Shown: positions 38,255 to 45,630 of the stretch, in pieces
Layout of the letters: the number at the start of each line of letters is the position of its first letter
Position numbering within the stretch: position 1 is the first letter of the stretch
Assembly (NCBI RefSeq): GCF_001939735.1
Contig: NZ_MJIL01000089.1
Coordinates: forward strand, 3,590 to 66,186
Direction of reading: 5' to 3'
Origin: Photobacterium proteolyticum
GTDB taxonomy: Bacteria; Pseudomonadota; Gammaproteobacteria; Enterobacterales; Vibrionaceae
Length of the DNA: 62,597 nt
The notes under the pieces: model-generated
Told to the model about the DNA's origin: nothing
The model's input: only the letters and a program-made list of their open reading frames with translations
Databases searched by the model: none
Program-made: the position numbers and the translations under genes

Positions 38255-38750
38255 TCTCTGTCTCCTGAAGTGATGCACTTAGCTGCTGATATATCGTGGC
38301 AGCCTTGTTGCACAATTCATCAAATTTCGAGTGCTTTTCTGATAACTGACTAGCCGCATAAAAGCCGCTGCTTGCCTTCTCGCGCTGTCCAAGAGCCAAA
38401 TAGCATTCGGCAGCGTGATACGGCGATCTTGGGTCTTTGCCATCCAGCAGACCGGCATAACTATATGACTCAATAGCCAATTGATACTCTTTCTGCATCT
38501 GAAGGCATGAGCCCAGCGCAATAAAATGGCGCAGGCCGTAATGATCAAAAAGGCACAGAAAACGAAAGACTTTTTCCGCCTCTGAATAGCTTCCTCCTTG
38601 ATACAAGCCATAGCCCACCTGATAGAACGTCTCGATAGTTTCCGGACTCAGGTCATATATCTCACCGAAGGTGCCACCTCCGCTCAGATACTTTTCGATC
38701 TCGCCAAGCAGGGCCTGATTTGTTTCAGCTGCTGTCGTCATCTCACTCAC
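38229..38750 (-). CDS. LcrH/SycD-type TPR chaperone for translocators
   Basis: 173 residues built of three tetratricopeptide repeats (YQVGYGLYQGGSYSEAEKVF; FIALGSCLQMQKEYQLAIES; HAAECYLALGQREKASSGF), as in class II T3SS chaperones LcrH, SycD, SseA-type partners, IpgC and CesD. They hold the two hydrophobic translocators soluble in the cytoplasm. The gene lies directly before SctE and SctB, its expected clients. The C-terminal tail is acidic (ETENESHESAE). Seven bases separate it from the EspA-like gene upstream. Confidence 0.88.
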   Translation of the reverse strand: MSEMTTAAETNQALLGEIEKYLSGGGTFGEIYDLSPETIETFYQVGYGLYQGGSYSEAEKVFRFLCLFDHYGLRHFIALGSCLQMQKEYQLAIESYSYAGLLDGKDPRSPYHAAECYLALGQREKASSGFYAASQLSEKHSKFDELCNKAATIYQQLSASLQETENESHESAE

Positions 38751-38756
38751 CTCGAA

Positions 38757-39257
38757 TTAACGCAAGTTACCGACAATAGAATCGATAGAAGAGCCATACT
38801 TAGACACAAAGTTAGATAGCATCTCGAAGCTGTTGTTGTACTTGCCCATCGTCGATTGCAGCTGAGCCATATCAAGCTGAGACGATGATGTCAGGCTCTC
38901 GGCCTTGTCTTTCAGGTTGGAAAGCTGTAGCTCCATGTCCTTACGGGTATAACTATCCTTGGTTTCAAACTTGGCGAAGTTGTTTTCCAGATATGACACA
39001 ACTTCAGGGCTCATTGAGCCGGTATCGTCGTCCTTGGTACCAACCTTACTCATATCGTTGCGGAGTTTAGTCATAATGCCGTTCAGGCCCTGAAGATCTT
39101 TGTTCTTCGAGTTAATGTTCTCGATTTTTTCACGTACCTGGGCATCGAGCAGGTTCGAGCGATCCATCATTACCATCATCATCAAAGAATCCAACGAGGC
39201 TTCGGACGGGTTGAATGTATTGCCGGTAACGCCCGACGTAGGTGTAATCGCAGTCAT
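38757..39257 (-). CDS. EspA/SseB-like T3SS filament or tip protein (short paralogue)
   Basis: 166 residues. The N-terminal helix (SLMMMVMMDRSNLLDAQVRE) and the C-terminal helix (SSSQLDMAQLQSTMGKYNNS continuing to SSIDSIVGNLR) are joined by a short middle with MSPEVVSYLENN. This matches the EspA/SseB family: EspA has a similar LPDEVISYI segment and a terminal coiled-coil helix. Proteins of this family polymerise on the needle into a translocation filament. It is paralogous to the protein encoded at 39558-40559 over both helices but lacks the inserted domain. Confidence in the family is moderate; SctF needle is unlikely because needle subunits are only about 80 residues. Confidence 0.68.
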   Translation of the reverse strand: MTAITPTSGVTGNTFNPSEASLDSLMMMVMMDRSNLLDAQVREKIENINSKNKDLQGLNGIMTKLRNDMSKVGTKDDDTGSMSPEVVSYLENNFAKFETKDSYTRKDMELQLSNLKDKAESLTSSSQLDMAQLQSTMGKYNNSFEMLSNFVSKYGSSIDSIVGNLR

Positions 39258-39269
39258 ATTGATTCTTCC

Positions 39270-39548
39270 TTAAATTGAAATACCACGCATACGACGCGGT
39301 AAATGATTAGTAGATTGAGCACTTGAAATGACCGTTGTCGTTTCAAGCTGTTGCAAGAACTGACGTTGCTCGGCCTCTCGCTGATTTTTCTGCTTGGCTG
39401 TCAACTGCCCATCAAGAATGGCCTGGAGGCGATCCAGCTTGTACCGCTCGACCAGAGTCTGGTGTTGTTGCAGGGTATCGGCTATTTCGGCTAATTTAGC
39501 ATCTTGATCGGCGAGAAAAGCATCAATTGAACGTGTCTCTTCCATCAT
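39270..39548 (-). CDS. Small coiled-coil T3SS protein (possible filament chaperone, LcrG-like position)
   Basis: 92 residues, almost entirely helical and charged (AFLADQDAKLAEIADTLQQH; DGQLTAKQKNQREAEQRQFL), ending PRRMRGISI. It lies between the two EspA-like genes with gaps of only 9 and 12 bases, so it is in the same operon. Position and size fit either a CesAB/EscE-like chaperone that keeps the filament subunits monomeric or an LcrG-like regulator; LcrG also ends with a basic MRGQII-type tail as I recall. I cannot decide between these. Confidence 0.6.
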   Translation of the reverse strand: MMEETRSIDAFLADQDAKLAEIADTLQQHQTLVERYKLDRLQAILDGQLTAKQKNQREAEQRQFLQQLETTTVISSAQSTNHLPRRMRGISI

Positions 39549-39557
39549 GTTGTGACC

Positions 39558-40559
39558 TTAACGAAGATTACCAACCAGTGAATCAATGCTTGAGGCATAC
39601 TTGCTGGTGAAGTTAGAGAGCATGTCGTACGACTGGTTATACTTGTTCATCGAGGATTGCAGCTTGGCCATATCCAGCTGTGATACAGAGGTCAGACTGT
39701 CACCGAAAGACTGCATGGAGCTCAGGACATTTTTCCAGTCATCTTTGCTCAGGTAGCCATCTTCATTGGTCGGGATCTCAATATTGTTTGCCTCGAGGAA
39801 GCTCTTCATTGCTTCACTCATTTGCGGCGATGCCCCGATTGATGTGTCTTCATTAATGACAGTACGCCCGGCCATAGCCTGATCCGACGTAATTTCCGTA
39901 CCAGCTTTGGTATTCCAATCGCTGGCATTACCGGCTTCATAGAAGACGGTGCCGTCATTGGTATTTCTATCGACACTCAACCCATCAAGGCTAGGGCCCG
40001 ATATTTGGGGGGCATTCTCATAAATTCCTGTTACCTGGATATGCTGGTTGCCTTTGGTGATCGTCAGCGTATCCGAATAAGTCATGCCGTTATTGTCACC
40101 CGTGGTACCGACGGTAATCTTGGTGCCATCACCCAAGGCAAACGTCACGCCATCCTTAAAGTCCCAATTACCGCCATCTTTTTCAGCCACATGCGGGTCG
40201 CCCCATATCCGGGTCGAGTTACCTGCCGAATCTTTGATTGTCCATTCCTGCCTGGCCCCGCTAAGAGAAATTTCATAGCCGTTATCCAGCTTGATGGTTT
40301 TGTCATCGACCGACCATGTCGGGTTTTCAACAATATTGGTACCTTGTTGAGCCTGACGTGCTTCAGCCATATGCTGCTGTAGTTCTCGCATTTTCTGGTT
40401 CTGATCGTTGATATTGCTGATCCCGTCGCGGATCTGGCCGTCCAAAATATTGGTCCGGTCAATCATCACCGCCATCATCAAATCATTCAGTTCCGGTTTT
40501 TGCTCATTCGCATACATGCTGACGGACTGCGCCCCAGCAAGGGCATTTACAGTTGCCAT
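39558..40559 (-). CDS. EspA-like T3SS protein with inserted DUF1521/MIIA self-cleavage domain
   Basis: 333 residues from the ATG at 40559 (AAAGGAGC upstream; the frame opens earlier without support). Residues 20-75 match the N-terminal helix of the shorter paralogue (LNDLMMAVMIDRTNILDGQI) and residues 290-333 its C-terminal helix (SQLDMAKLQSSMNKYNQSYD, ending SSIDSLVGNLR). Between them, about 79-215, lies a beta-rich domain of the DUF1521 type with IWGDPHVAEKDGGNWDF (residues 118-134) and ALGDGTKITVG. DUF1521 (MIIA) domains, described in rhizobial NopE proteins and in a Vibrio coralliilyticus protein, cleave themselves between Asp and Pro of GDPHV when calcium binds. The predicted cut is after Asp121 (codon 40197-40199), between the two filament helices. 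Confidence 0.8.
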   Translation of the reverse strand: MATVNALAGAQSVSMYANEQKPELNDLMMAVMIDRTNILDGQIRDGISNINDQNQKMRELQQHMAEARQAQQGTNIVENPTWSVDDKTIKLDNGYEISLSGARQEWTIKDSAGNSTRIWGDPHVAEKDGGNWDFKDGVTFALGDGTKITVGTTGDNNGMTYSDTLTITKGNQHIQVTGIYENAPQISGPSLDGLSVDRNTNDGTVFYEAGNASDWNTKAGTEITSDQAMAGRTVINEDTSIGASPQMSEAMKSFLEANNIEIPTNEDGYLSKDDWKNVLSSMQSFGDSLTSVSQLDMAKLQSSMNKYNQSYDMLSNFTSKYASSIDSLVGNLR

Positions 40560-40587
40560 TTTGTGCTCCTTTTTATAGATGGAAATA

Positions 40588-40899
40588 TTAGATAAACACT
40601 CGCGCACCACTTCGTCCACAGCGTTGACGAACAGGCTTTTGCGAGTCTGCCTTTTGCTGCATTGCGCTGACAGGTTCAGTACCAGCCATTGCATCAACCT
40701 GTGCTGTCGCCTGTTGCAAGTCATTCGAAGCGGTGTGAGTGTTTAATAGTTGGGTTGCACGCGAAATCGTCACCGGACAATTCGCCACAACCCTTTCCCC
40801 TTGCCTCAGCTGTTGGGCAGCTTCAGCAAGCAAGTTCTCACTACTGGTTAAGGTGGAAGCCAGCGGTTCGGGTTCAAAATTGGCCCCATCAATTGGCAT
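40588..40899 (-). CDS. Hypothetical protein in the T3SS operon (103 residues)
   Basis: Starts at ATG 40899 with GGGAGG six bases upstream and reads MPIDGANFEPEPLASTLTSS, then helical LLAEAAQQLRQGERVV and a basic C-terminus (RQRCGRSGARVFI). It lies between SctV and the MIIA-type EspA-like gene, where Yersinia has lcrR/lcrG, but I see no similarity to either. It might be a chaperone or secreted regulator. A 153-bp gap to SctV upstream could carry a promoter for the filament/translocator genes. Confidence 0.6.
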   Translation of the reverse strand: MPIDGANFEPEPLASTLTSSENLLAEAAQQLRQGERVVANCPVTISRATQLLNTHTASNDLQQATAQVDAMAGTEPVSAMQQKADSQKPVRQRCGRSGARVFI

Positions 40900-41052
40900 T
40901 CTCGGCCTCCCTGAAATCAATTGGATTCACTTATCTGGATTTGCTTATCTGGGTTTACTTATCAATGACGCAAAAGGTATTTAGTCATGAGAACAGTGCA
41001 GAATCGGGAAATGAAAAACATGAAAAAAAGCAAATTTGAGGAATTAATCTGC

Positions 41053-43134
41053 TCACAATCCTATTCGATTTAAAGCCTGAACATTGACGCTATCGCTGAG
41101 TTCCTGAAACGATAGCACTGGCAGCTCATAGGCCTTAGGTTCAATCAGTTTTTTTACGTAGCGGCGAATATCCATCGCTGTGATGACCACCGGCATGTGA
41201 GGGCGGGATTGCAGATCGCCGATAATGGTTACGAGGTTATTGGTAAGGGTTTCCGACTGCGCAGGATCCATCGCAAGATAACTCCCGGCAGATGTTTGAC
41301 GAATTGCCGCGCGAATAGTTTCCTCGGCTTCCGGCGTCAGCATAAAAGCGGGCAGCATATTTTGTTCATTACTGTATTTATGGCTGATATAGCGCTTCAG
41401 TGAGATACGAACATACTCGGTAAGCTGAATCACCGACTTCTCTTTTTGACTCCATTCGACCACAGCTTCCAATATGGCCCGCAGATTACGGATCGAAATT
41501 TGTTCTGACACCAGCCGCTGCAGGATCTCGGTCAGTTTGAATACCGGCAACTGACGCTGCACTTCACGCACCAATTCCTCAAATTCGCCTTCCATGTGCT
41601 CAAGCAACTGACGCGTTTCCTGTACACCAATAAAATCCTGCGCATGCTTGATCAACACCTGGTGAATATCAGCCAGCACAGCATCAATAACCGACACGCT
41701 GACCAACCCAAGACCAATCACTTCCTGGTCTGTTTTGCCTTTTATCCAGAATAACTGCCGGCGGTTAAACCGCGCCTGTTCATAATTCAGGCCGAGGATC
41801 TGCAGTTGCTGCTCTTCGGCATATACCAGCACCGCATCGCCCAGTAACTCTCCCGACAAAACGGGGATCTCGTGCACATGTAGTTGAAACTCGCCTTTGG
41901 ACCTCACACCTTCATCGGGAGCATTATCGGCGACCATGCCGGGCTGGCAATACAAATGAATGGTCGGATAAGGAACGCCGAGTTCCTTGGTCAGGTTTTG
42001 ACGCAACTCAGCCAGTGAGGAAGACAGAGCATCAGCTTGAAACCCATGGCCTTCAAGTTCAACAATAGATAGCGACAGTGGCACGGTCAGGGAGAAGCCT
42101 TCTTGACCACTTTCATTGGCAGGTGAATCAGGTGCTGAAGAGGATAGCTGTTGGCCACTCTTTTGAGCGTTTTTTGATTGTTTTTTTAGCCATTGTGACG
42201 CCACTCCCAGCCCGGCCGCCAATACCAGAAAAGTGACGGTAGGAAAGCCGGGCACCAGCGCAAACAACAGCAAGATGATACTGGCAATCATCAGGGCATT
42301 GGGTTGATTGGTGATCTGGCTACCGATGTCTTTACCCAGATCAGCCGATACCTCAGCCGATACCCGAGTCACAATCATGCCAGAGGTTATCGCAATAAAC
42401 AGCGCCGGTATCTGTGAAATCAAGCCATCACCTATGGTCAAAATGGCATATATTGACAGGGCTTCCCCAGCAGGCAAACCACGCTGCACGACACCAATCG
42501 TGATCCCGCCGAGCAAGTTCACCACAATGATAATCAAACCGGCAATCGCATCCCCTTTAACAAACTTCATGGCACCATCCATAGCGCCGTATAGCTGCGA
42601 TTCTTTCTCTACTCGATTGCGCCGAAGCTGGGCCTCCTCCATATCAATAACCCCGGCGCGCATATCACCATCGATACTCATCTGTTTGCCCGGCATCGCA
42701 TCCAGACTGAAACGTGCCGACACCTCGGCAACCCGCTCAGCCCCTTTGGTGATCACCAGAAACTGCACAATCGTGATGATTAAGAAGATCACCGCGCCCA
42801 CGACCAGATTGCCACCCACCACAAAATTGCCAAAGGTATAGACTATCTGCCCGGCATCCGCCTGTAGCAGGATTAATCGTGTGGTGGTAATTGAAAGCGA
42901 CAGGCGAAACAATGTGGTCAGCAACAGCAGTGATGGAAAGACAGTAAATTCCAGCGGGGTGTGGATGTAGATCGCCATCATCATCAAGATAACCGCAATG
43001 CCCAGGTTGATAGCAATGAGTACGTCCACCAGCTCCGTTGGCATTGGCAGGATCATCATAAAGACCACGGCTATCAACAGCAGTGCCAACAGCAGATCAT
43101 TACGGCCGGTCAGGCGGCTAAGCAGAATTTTCAC
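41053..43134 (-). CDS. sctV: T3SS export gate protein SctV (LcrD/FHIPEP family)
   Basis: 693 residues, full length. Eight or so N-terminal transmembrane helices (to about residue 320) include the FHIPEP signature region FPSLLLLTTLFRLSLSITTT and MPGKQMSIDGDMRAG; the C-terminal half is the cytoplasmic ring that selects substrates and chaperones. It forms the nonameric export gate in the inner membrane. It overlaps the SctY-like stop by four bases. Residues in the membrane part are highly conserved, and together with SctR-U this is the most certain T3SS assignment. Confidence 0.96.
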   Translation of the reverse strand: MKILLSRLTGRNDLLLALLLIAVVFMMILPMPTELVDVLIAINLGIAVILMMMAIYIHTPLEFTVFPSLLLLTTLFRLSLSITTTRLILLQADAGQIVYTFGNFVVGGNLVVGAVIFLIITIVQFLVITKGAERVAEVSARFSLDAMPGKQMSIDGDMRAGVIDMEEAQLRRNRVEKESQLYGAMDGAMKFVKGDAIAGLIIIVVNLLGGITIGVVQRGLPAGEALSIYAILTIGDGLISQIPALFIAITSGMIVTRVSAEVSADLGKDIGSQITNQPNALMIASIILLLFALVPGFPTVTFLVLAAGLGVASQWLKKQSKNAQKSGQQLSSSAPDSPANESGQEGFSLTVPLSLSIVELEGHGFQADALSSSLAELRQNLTKELGVPYPTIHLYCQPGMVADNAPDEGVRSKGEFQLHVHEIPVLSGELLGDAVLVYAEEQQLQILGLNYEQARFNRRQLFWIKGKTDQEVIGLGLVSVSVIDAVLADIHQVLIKHAQDFIGVQETRQLLEHMEGEFEELVREVQRQLPVFKLTEILQRLVSEQISIRNLRAILEAVVEWSQKEKSVIQLTEYVRISLKRYISHKYSNEQNMLPAFMLTPEAEETIRAAIRQTSAGSYLAMDPAQSETLTNNLVTIIGDLQSRPHMPVVITAMDIRRYVKKLIEPKAYELPVLSFQELSDSVNVQALNRIGL

Positions 43135-43475
43135 AACAGCTCCTCAGGGGGACAACGAAGCAATACCTCTCTGGCCAACTGGTGATATCCCAGTGCATAT
43201 AGGGCAGAAGCTTCAGCCCTGCGAACCACAAGACGATGCCGCAAGGCAATAGGTACCACAGACAAGGCTTCCAGCGCCGACTCATACTCATCAAGATAGT
43301 TATGGAGCTGTGGACGTAAGGCACAGGCCATGTCATCACCATTAGCGGCTAACCAATGCGCAACAGGCATCGCCAACGCCCATTGCTGCTGCTCGAGAAA
43401 GTTTGTCAGCAAGGTTTGCATCGCAGACTTTGCTTGTTCAACGTCCATTTGACTGGTGACCACGTTAACTCCCAT
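43131..43475 (-). CDS. sctY: SctY-like T3SS chaperone (YscY position)
   Basis: 114 residues, all helical with a TPR-like pattern (SALEALSVVPIALRHRLVVR; RAEASALYALGYHQLAREVL). Yersinia YscY has the same length and lies at the same place, between yscX and lcrD. YscX and YscY form a complex that binds SctV and is required for early export. The assignment is from synteny and fold type; primary-sequence similarity is weak by eye. The ATG at 43475 follows the SctX-like stop by three bases. Confidence 0.62.
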   Translation of the reverse strand: MGVNVVTSQMDVEQAKSAMQTLLTNFLEQQQWALAMPVAHWLAANGDDMACALRPQLHNYLDEYESALEALSVVPIALRHRLVVRRAEASALYALGYHQLAREVLLRCPPEELL

Positions 43476-43478
43476 TAG

Positions 43479-43931
43479 CTAAGGCCCCATCAAGCCAGAT
43501 TTGATCAAGTGGATTTCTCGTTGCACAAGCCATAATGCCTGAACAACCTCAAGCGCCTGCTTGGCCTCTGGCGTGGTCTGGGTTGTCAGAAACTGACCAA
43601 GCTGCTGACAATGCAAAGCACTGATCGTGGCAGGGGTTGTGTCTTGCTCTGCCCGGTACCATTGGCCCAAAGCAATACTGGACAACGGAGAGAGGACTTT
43701 GGCCTGGTTTTGAACTTGTCCTTGAGTCTGGTTTTGAACTTGTCCTTGAGTTTGAATTGAAGTAAGACGGACTGCAGACGGCATGCGGGAAACAGGTAAC
43801 GTCTTTATTCGATCGTGTCTGCCTGCTCCACCTTGTCCAACTGAATCAACTTGCCCAACTGGTACACTTTGCCCGGCTTGCCCAGGCGCATCTGAACGGA
43901 AAAAACGGAACCGGAGAGGCAAGTTAACCAT
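43479..43931 (-). CDS. sctX: SctX-like T3SS protein (YscX position)
   Basis: 150 residues. The N-terminal two thirds are Gln/Gly/Pro-rich and look disordered (VPVGQVDSVGQGG, then a perfect TQGQVQNQ duplication), while the last 50 residues are helical (EAKQALEVVQALWLVQREIH). YscX, an early-secreted protein that binds YscY, has a helical C-terminus and occupies the same operon position. The disordered front is longer than in YscX (122 residues). It overlaps the upstream chaperone gene by eight bases. Confidence 0.55.
   Translation of the reverse strand: MVNLPLRFRFFRSDAPGQAGQSVPVGQVDSVGQGGAGRHDRIKTLPVSRMPSAVRLTSIQTQGQVQNQTQGQVQNQAKVLSPLSSIALGQWYRAEQDTTPATISALHCQQLGQFLTTQTTPEAKQALEVVQALWLVQREIHLIKSGLMGP
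43704..43751. repeat. Perfect 24-bp tandem duplication in the SctX-like gene
   Basis: The 24-base unit starting CTGGTTTTGAACTTGTCCTT occurs twice in a row with no mismatch and encodes TQGQVQNQ twice. In-frame expansion or loss would lengthen or shorten the disordered segment. Confidence 0.9.
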
Positions 43932-44346
43932 ACGTCGTGTGTGACCTGTTCTGCAAACTGGCAGCCTTCTCTGTCAGCCACTGGAAATGGCGACAAAGGA
44001 AGCTAGTACGCAAGTTTATTAAGGGAAGTTGGCTTACCAGCCACAGTCGCTCCTGCCTGTCGATCACAACCTGGACAGGCAGAGGTGAAGCAGCAAGCAA
44101 GAGCAGTAAATCTGCCACTTTCTTTTCCGGTCCGCTGTCATTGACGGGAGCCAGCAGAGACAGCCAATTCTGCTCCCAACGTAGTTCGATATGATTATTG
44201 ACCGAAGGGCAAGTCGAGTAGCTATCAGGCAGTGTGATACTAAGAACGCCCGAGGGCTGATCGAATAGTGCAGACTGGTGATCCGGAATGACATTTTCCA
44301 ATCCAGCCAGAAACTCCTTAACTGCAAGCTGAGCATTACTGTCCAT
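43924..44346 (-). CDS. Class I T3SS chaperone, SycN-like
   Basis: 140 residues with the alpha/beta pattern of small class I chaperones: an N-terminal helix (NAQLAVKEFLAGLENVI), then strands IELRWEQNWLSLLAPV and VQVVIDRQERLWLVSQLPL. Low pI is expected from the acidic composition. It lies between SctW and the SctX-like gene, as sycN does in Yersinia, and overlaps the SctW end by 11 bases, so SctW is its likely client. Confidence 0.65.
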   Translation of the reverse strand: MDSNAQLAVKEFLAGLENVIPDHQSALFDQPSGVLSITLPDSYSTCPSVNNHIELRWEQNWLSLLAPVNDSGPEKKVADLLLLLAASPLPVQVVIDRQERLWLVSQLPLINLRTSFLCRHFQWLTEKAASLQNRSHTTYG

Positions 44347-45430
44347 CCAACCACATCTCTTCTTTGTCTATGGTCTCGTCGATGCACTGCTGCAAACTGT
44401 CCATAACCCGACTCCGCTGTTCTTGCGAGGGGTACAGGGCATCCGGCAATTCAGCGGCGAGTGCTTTGATACCTTGTTGCATCACAACCTGTGCAGACAA
44501 AGAGGCAACATTCAGACGCTGCATCGCCTGATCCATCTGACGGGTTGTTACAAACTGGCTATCAGGAATAGAAAGCACCTGCTCCATCAGTTGCTCTGCT
44601 TCTATGGGAGAAAAAAACTGATTTTGTACTTGGCGAGCCAAATCACTCACCTGCTCAAAAATCCCCTTTAGCTGTTTTAGCTGATTGAGATTCTGCATCA
44701 CCATAGCCAGCACTCCTCGTTCCTGGCTGGGTTCCAGCGCATGGTAATCTGCCGACAAGGCCCGTTGCTGAACATCGACAGCATTGTCAAAGGTGCCGTA
44801 CTGCTTCATCATACCGACAAGCTGACGCCACACCTTACCGTGGCTCTGGTAATCAATAAGCTCCCGGTACGACTGCCTCGCTGAAGACAGCTGCTCCACC
44901 GGTAAAGCCTCGGAGAAAACATGAGAGGTATTCAGGCCAGCCAAGATGGTTTTGGCATTTTTAGCCTTGAATTCACTGAGGGCATTTTCATAATGCTCTT
45001 TATCTTGAGGATCACTGGCCTCGACCAGCACCTGACCGGCCAAATACTGCAGCGATTCATCTTGGCTGAATGACTTGAGACTTTGAATGAAAGATTCTGT
45101 CGTTTGCGAGCGGCCCAGATTGGCAGAAACAAAATCCACCAACTTATGCTGCTTTTGCAAATCGGGGGCTTGTTCCAGATACTGCTGAATTTTCTGTATC
45201 CAAGCCAGACGCGCCTGATCGTTTTTATCCGACTTTCTTTCCGCCATCGACTTGGGGCGTTTTTCCGCCAGAGCAAAGCTCAACTCTTCAGCCGAGTCAG
45301 CCAGGCTAGTGTTTGCTAACACCGCGACACTGCCAGCAGGTGCCTGATTACCGGAAACAGCCCTCTGCTGCCCGGCCTGTACACCGCCAGCAGCAAAATT
45401 ACCCGGCATGTGTCCTGAAATGTCTGCCAC
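44336..45430 (-). CDS. sctW: T3SS gatekeeper SctW (YopN-TyeA type, single chain)
   Basis: 364 residues. An N-terminal disordered secretion region (about 1-55) is followed by an all-helical HrpJ-like domain (SANLGRSQTTESFIQSLKSF, then AGLNTSHVFSEALP) and a C-terminal TyeA-like segment (SPIEAEQLMEQVLSIPDSQF, to the end). YopN and TyeA are separate in Yersinia; here they are one chain as in MxiC/InvE/CopN. Gatekeepers hold back effectors until contact. First gene of the long minus-strand T3SS run, divergent from SctN. Confidence 0.8.
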   Translation of the reverse strand: MADISGHMPGNFAAGGVQAGQQRAVSGNQAPAGSVAVLANTSLADSAEELSFALAEKRPKSMAERKSDKNDQARLAWIQKIQQYLEQAPDLQKQHKLVDFVSANLGRSQTTESFIQSLKSFSQDESLQYLAGQVLVEASDPQDKEHYENALSEFKAKNAKTILAGLNTSHVFSEALPVEQLSSARQSYRELIDYQSHGKVWRQLVGMMKQYGTFDNAVDVQQRALSADYHALEPSQERGVLAMVMQNLNQLKQLKGIFEQVSDLARQVQNQFFSPIEAEQLMEQVLSIPDSQFVTTRQMDQAMQRLNVASLSAQVVMQQGIKALAAELPDALYPSQEQRSRVMDSLQQCIDETIDKEEMWLDGQ

Positions 45431-45630
45431 GCCAACCCCTTGCTCAATCTACACAATATCCTCTACATAACTTCCATGTTGTATGAAATAAGCAGGTAAA
45501 AAGCCTAAAAAAAACCTCAAAAATCACTGTTATTGCGCTTCAGGAGTGATTCACAGTTTTATTAAGACTCTATTTTCCAACTGAGCCACAATCGCGTCCA
45601 AGAACCACGTTTTGTTGATGGGATCACCGA
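45431..45630. promoter_or_regulatory. Divergent promoter region of the T3SS locus (sctW / sctN)
   Basis: The 200-bp gap between the two main T3SS transcripts must hold both promoters, so it is the natural binding site for the ToxR-like regulator or an AraC-type activator. AT-rich tracts (CTAAAAAAAACC near 45504) are present, but I cannot identify boxes with confidence. Confidence 0.5.

Noticed and set aside
38757..39257. Identity of the 166-residue protein as needle subunit SctF
   Set aside because: Needle subunits are about 80 residues; this one is twice as long and has the EspA-like SPEVVSYL segment.
39558..40559. Identity of the 333-residue protein as LcrV-type tip protein
   Set aside because: Length and operon position fit LcrV, but the terminal helices match the adjacent EspA-like protein and the middle is a DUF1521 domain, not the LcrV globular domain.
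42308..42841. 177-codon plus-strand frame inside sctV
   Set aside because: Antisense shadow of the conserved SctV membrane domain, rich in Ser/Pro/Ile as expected from hydrophobic codons read backwards.
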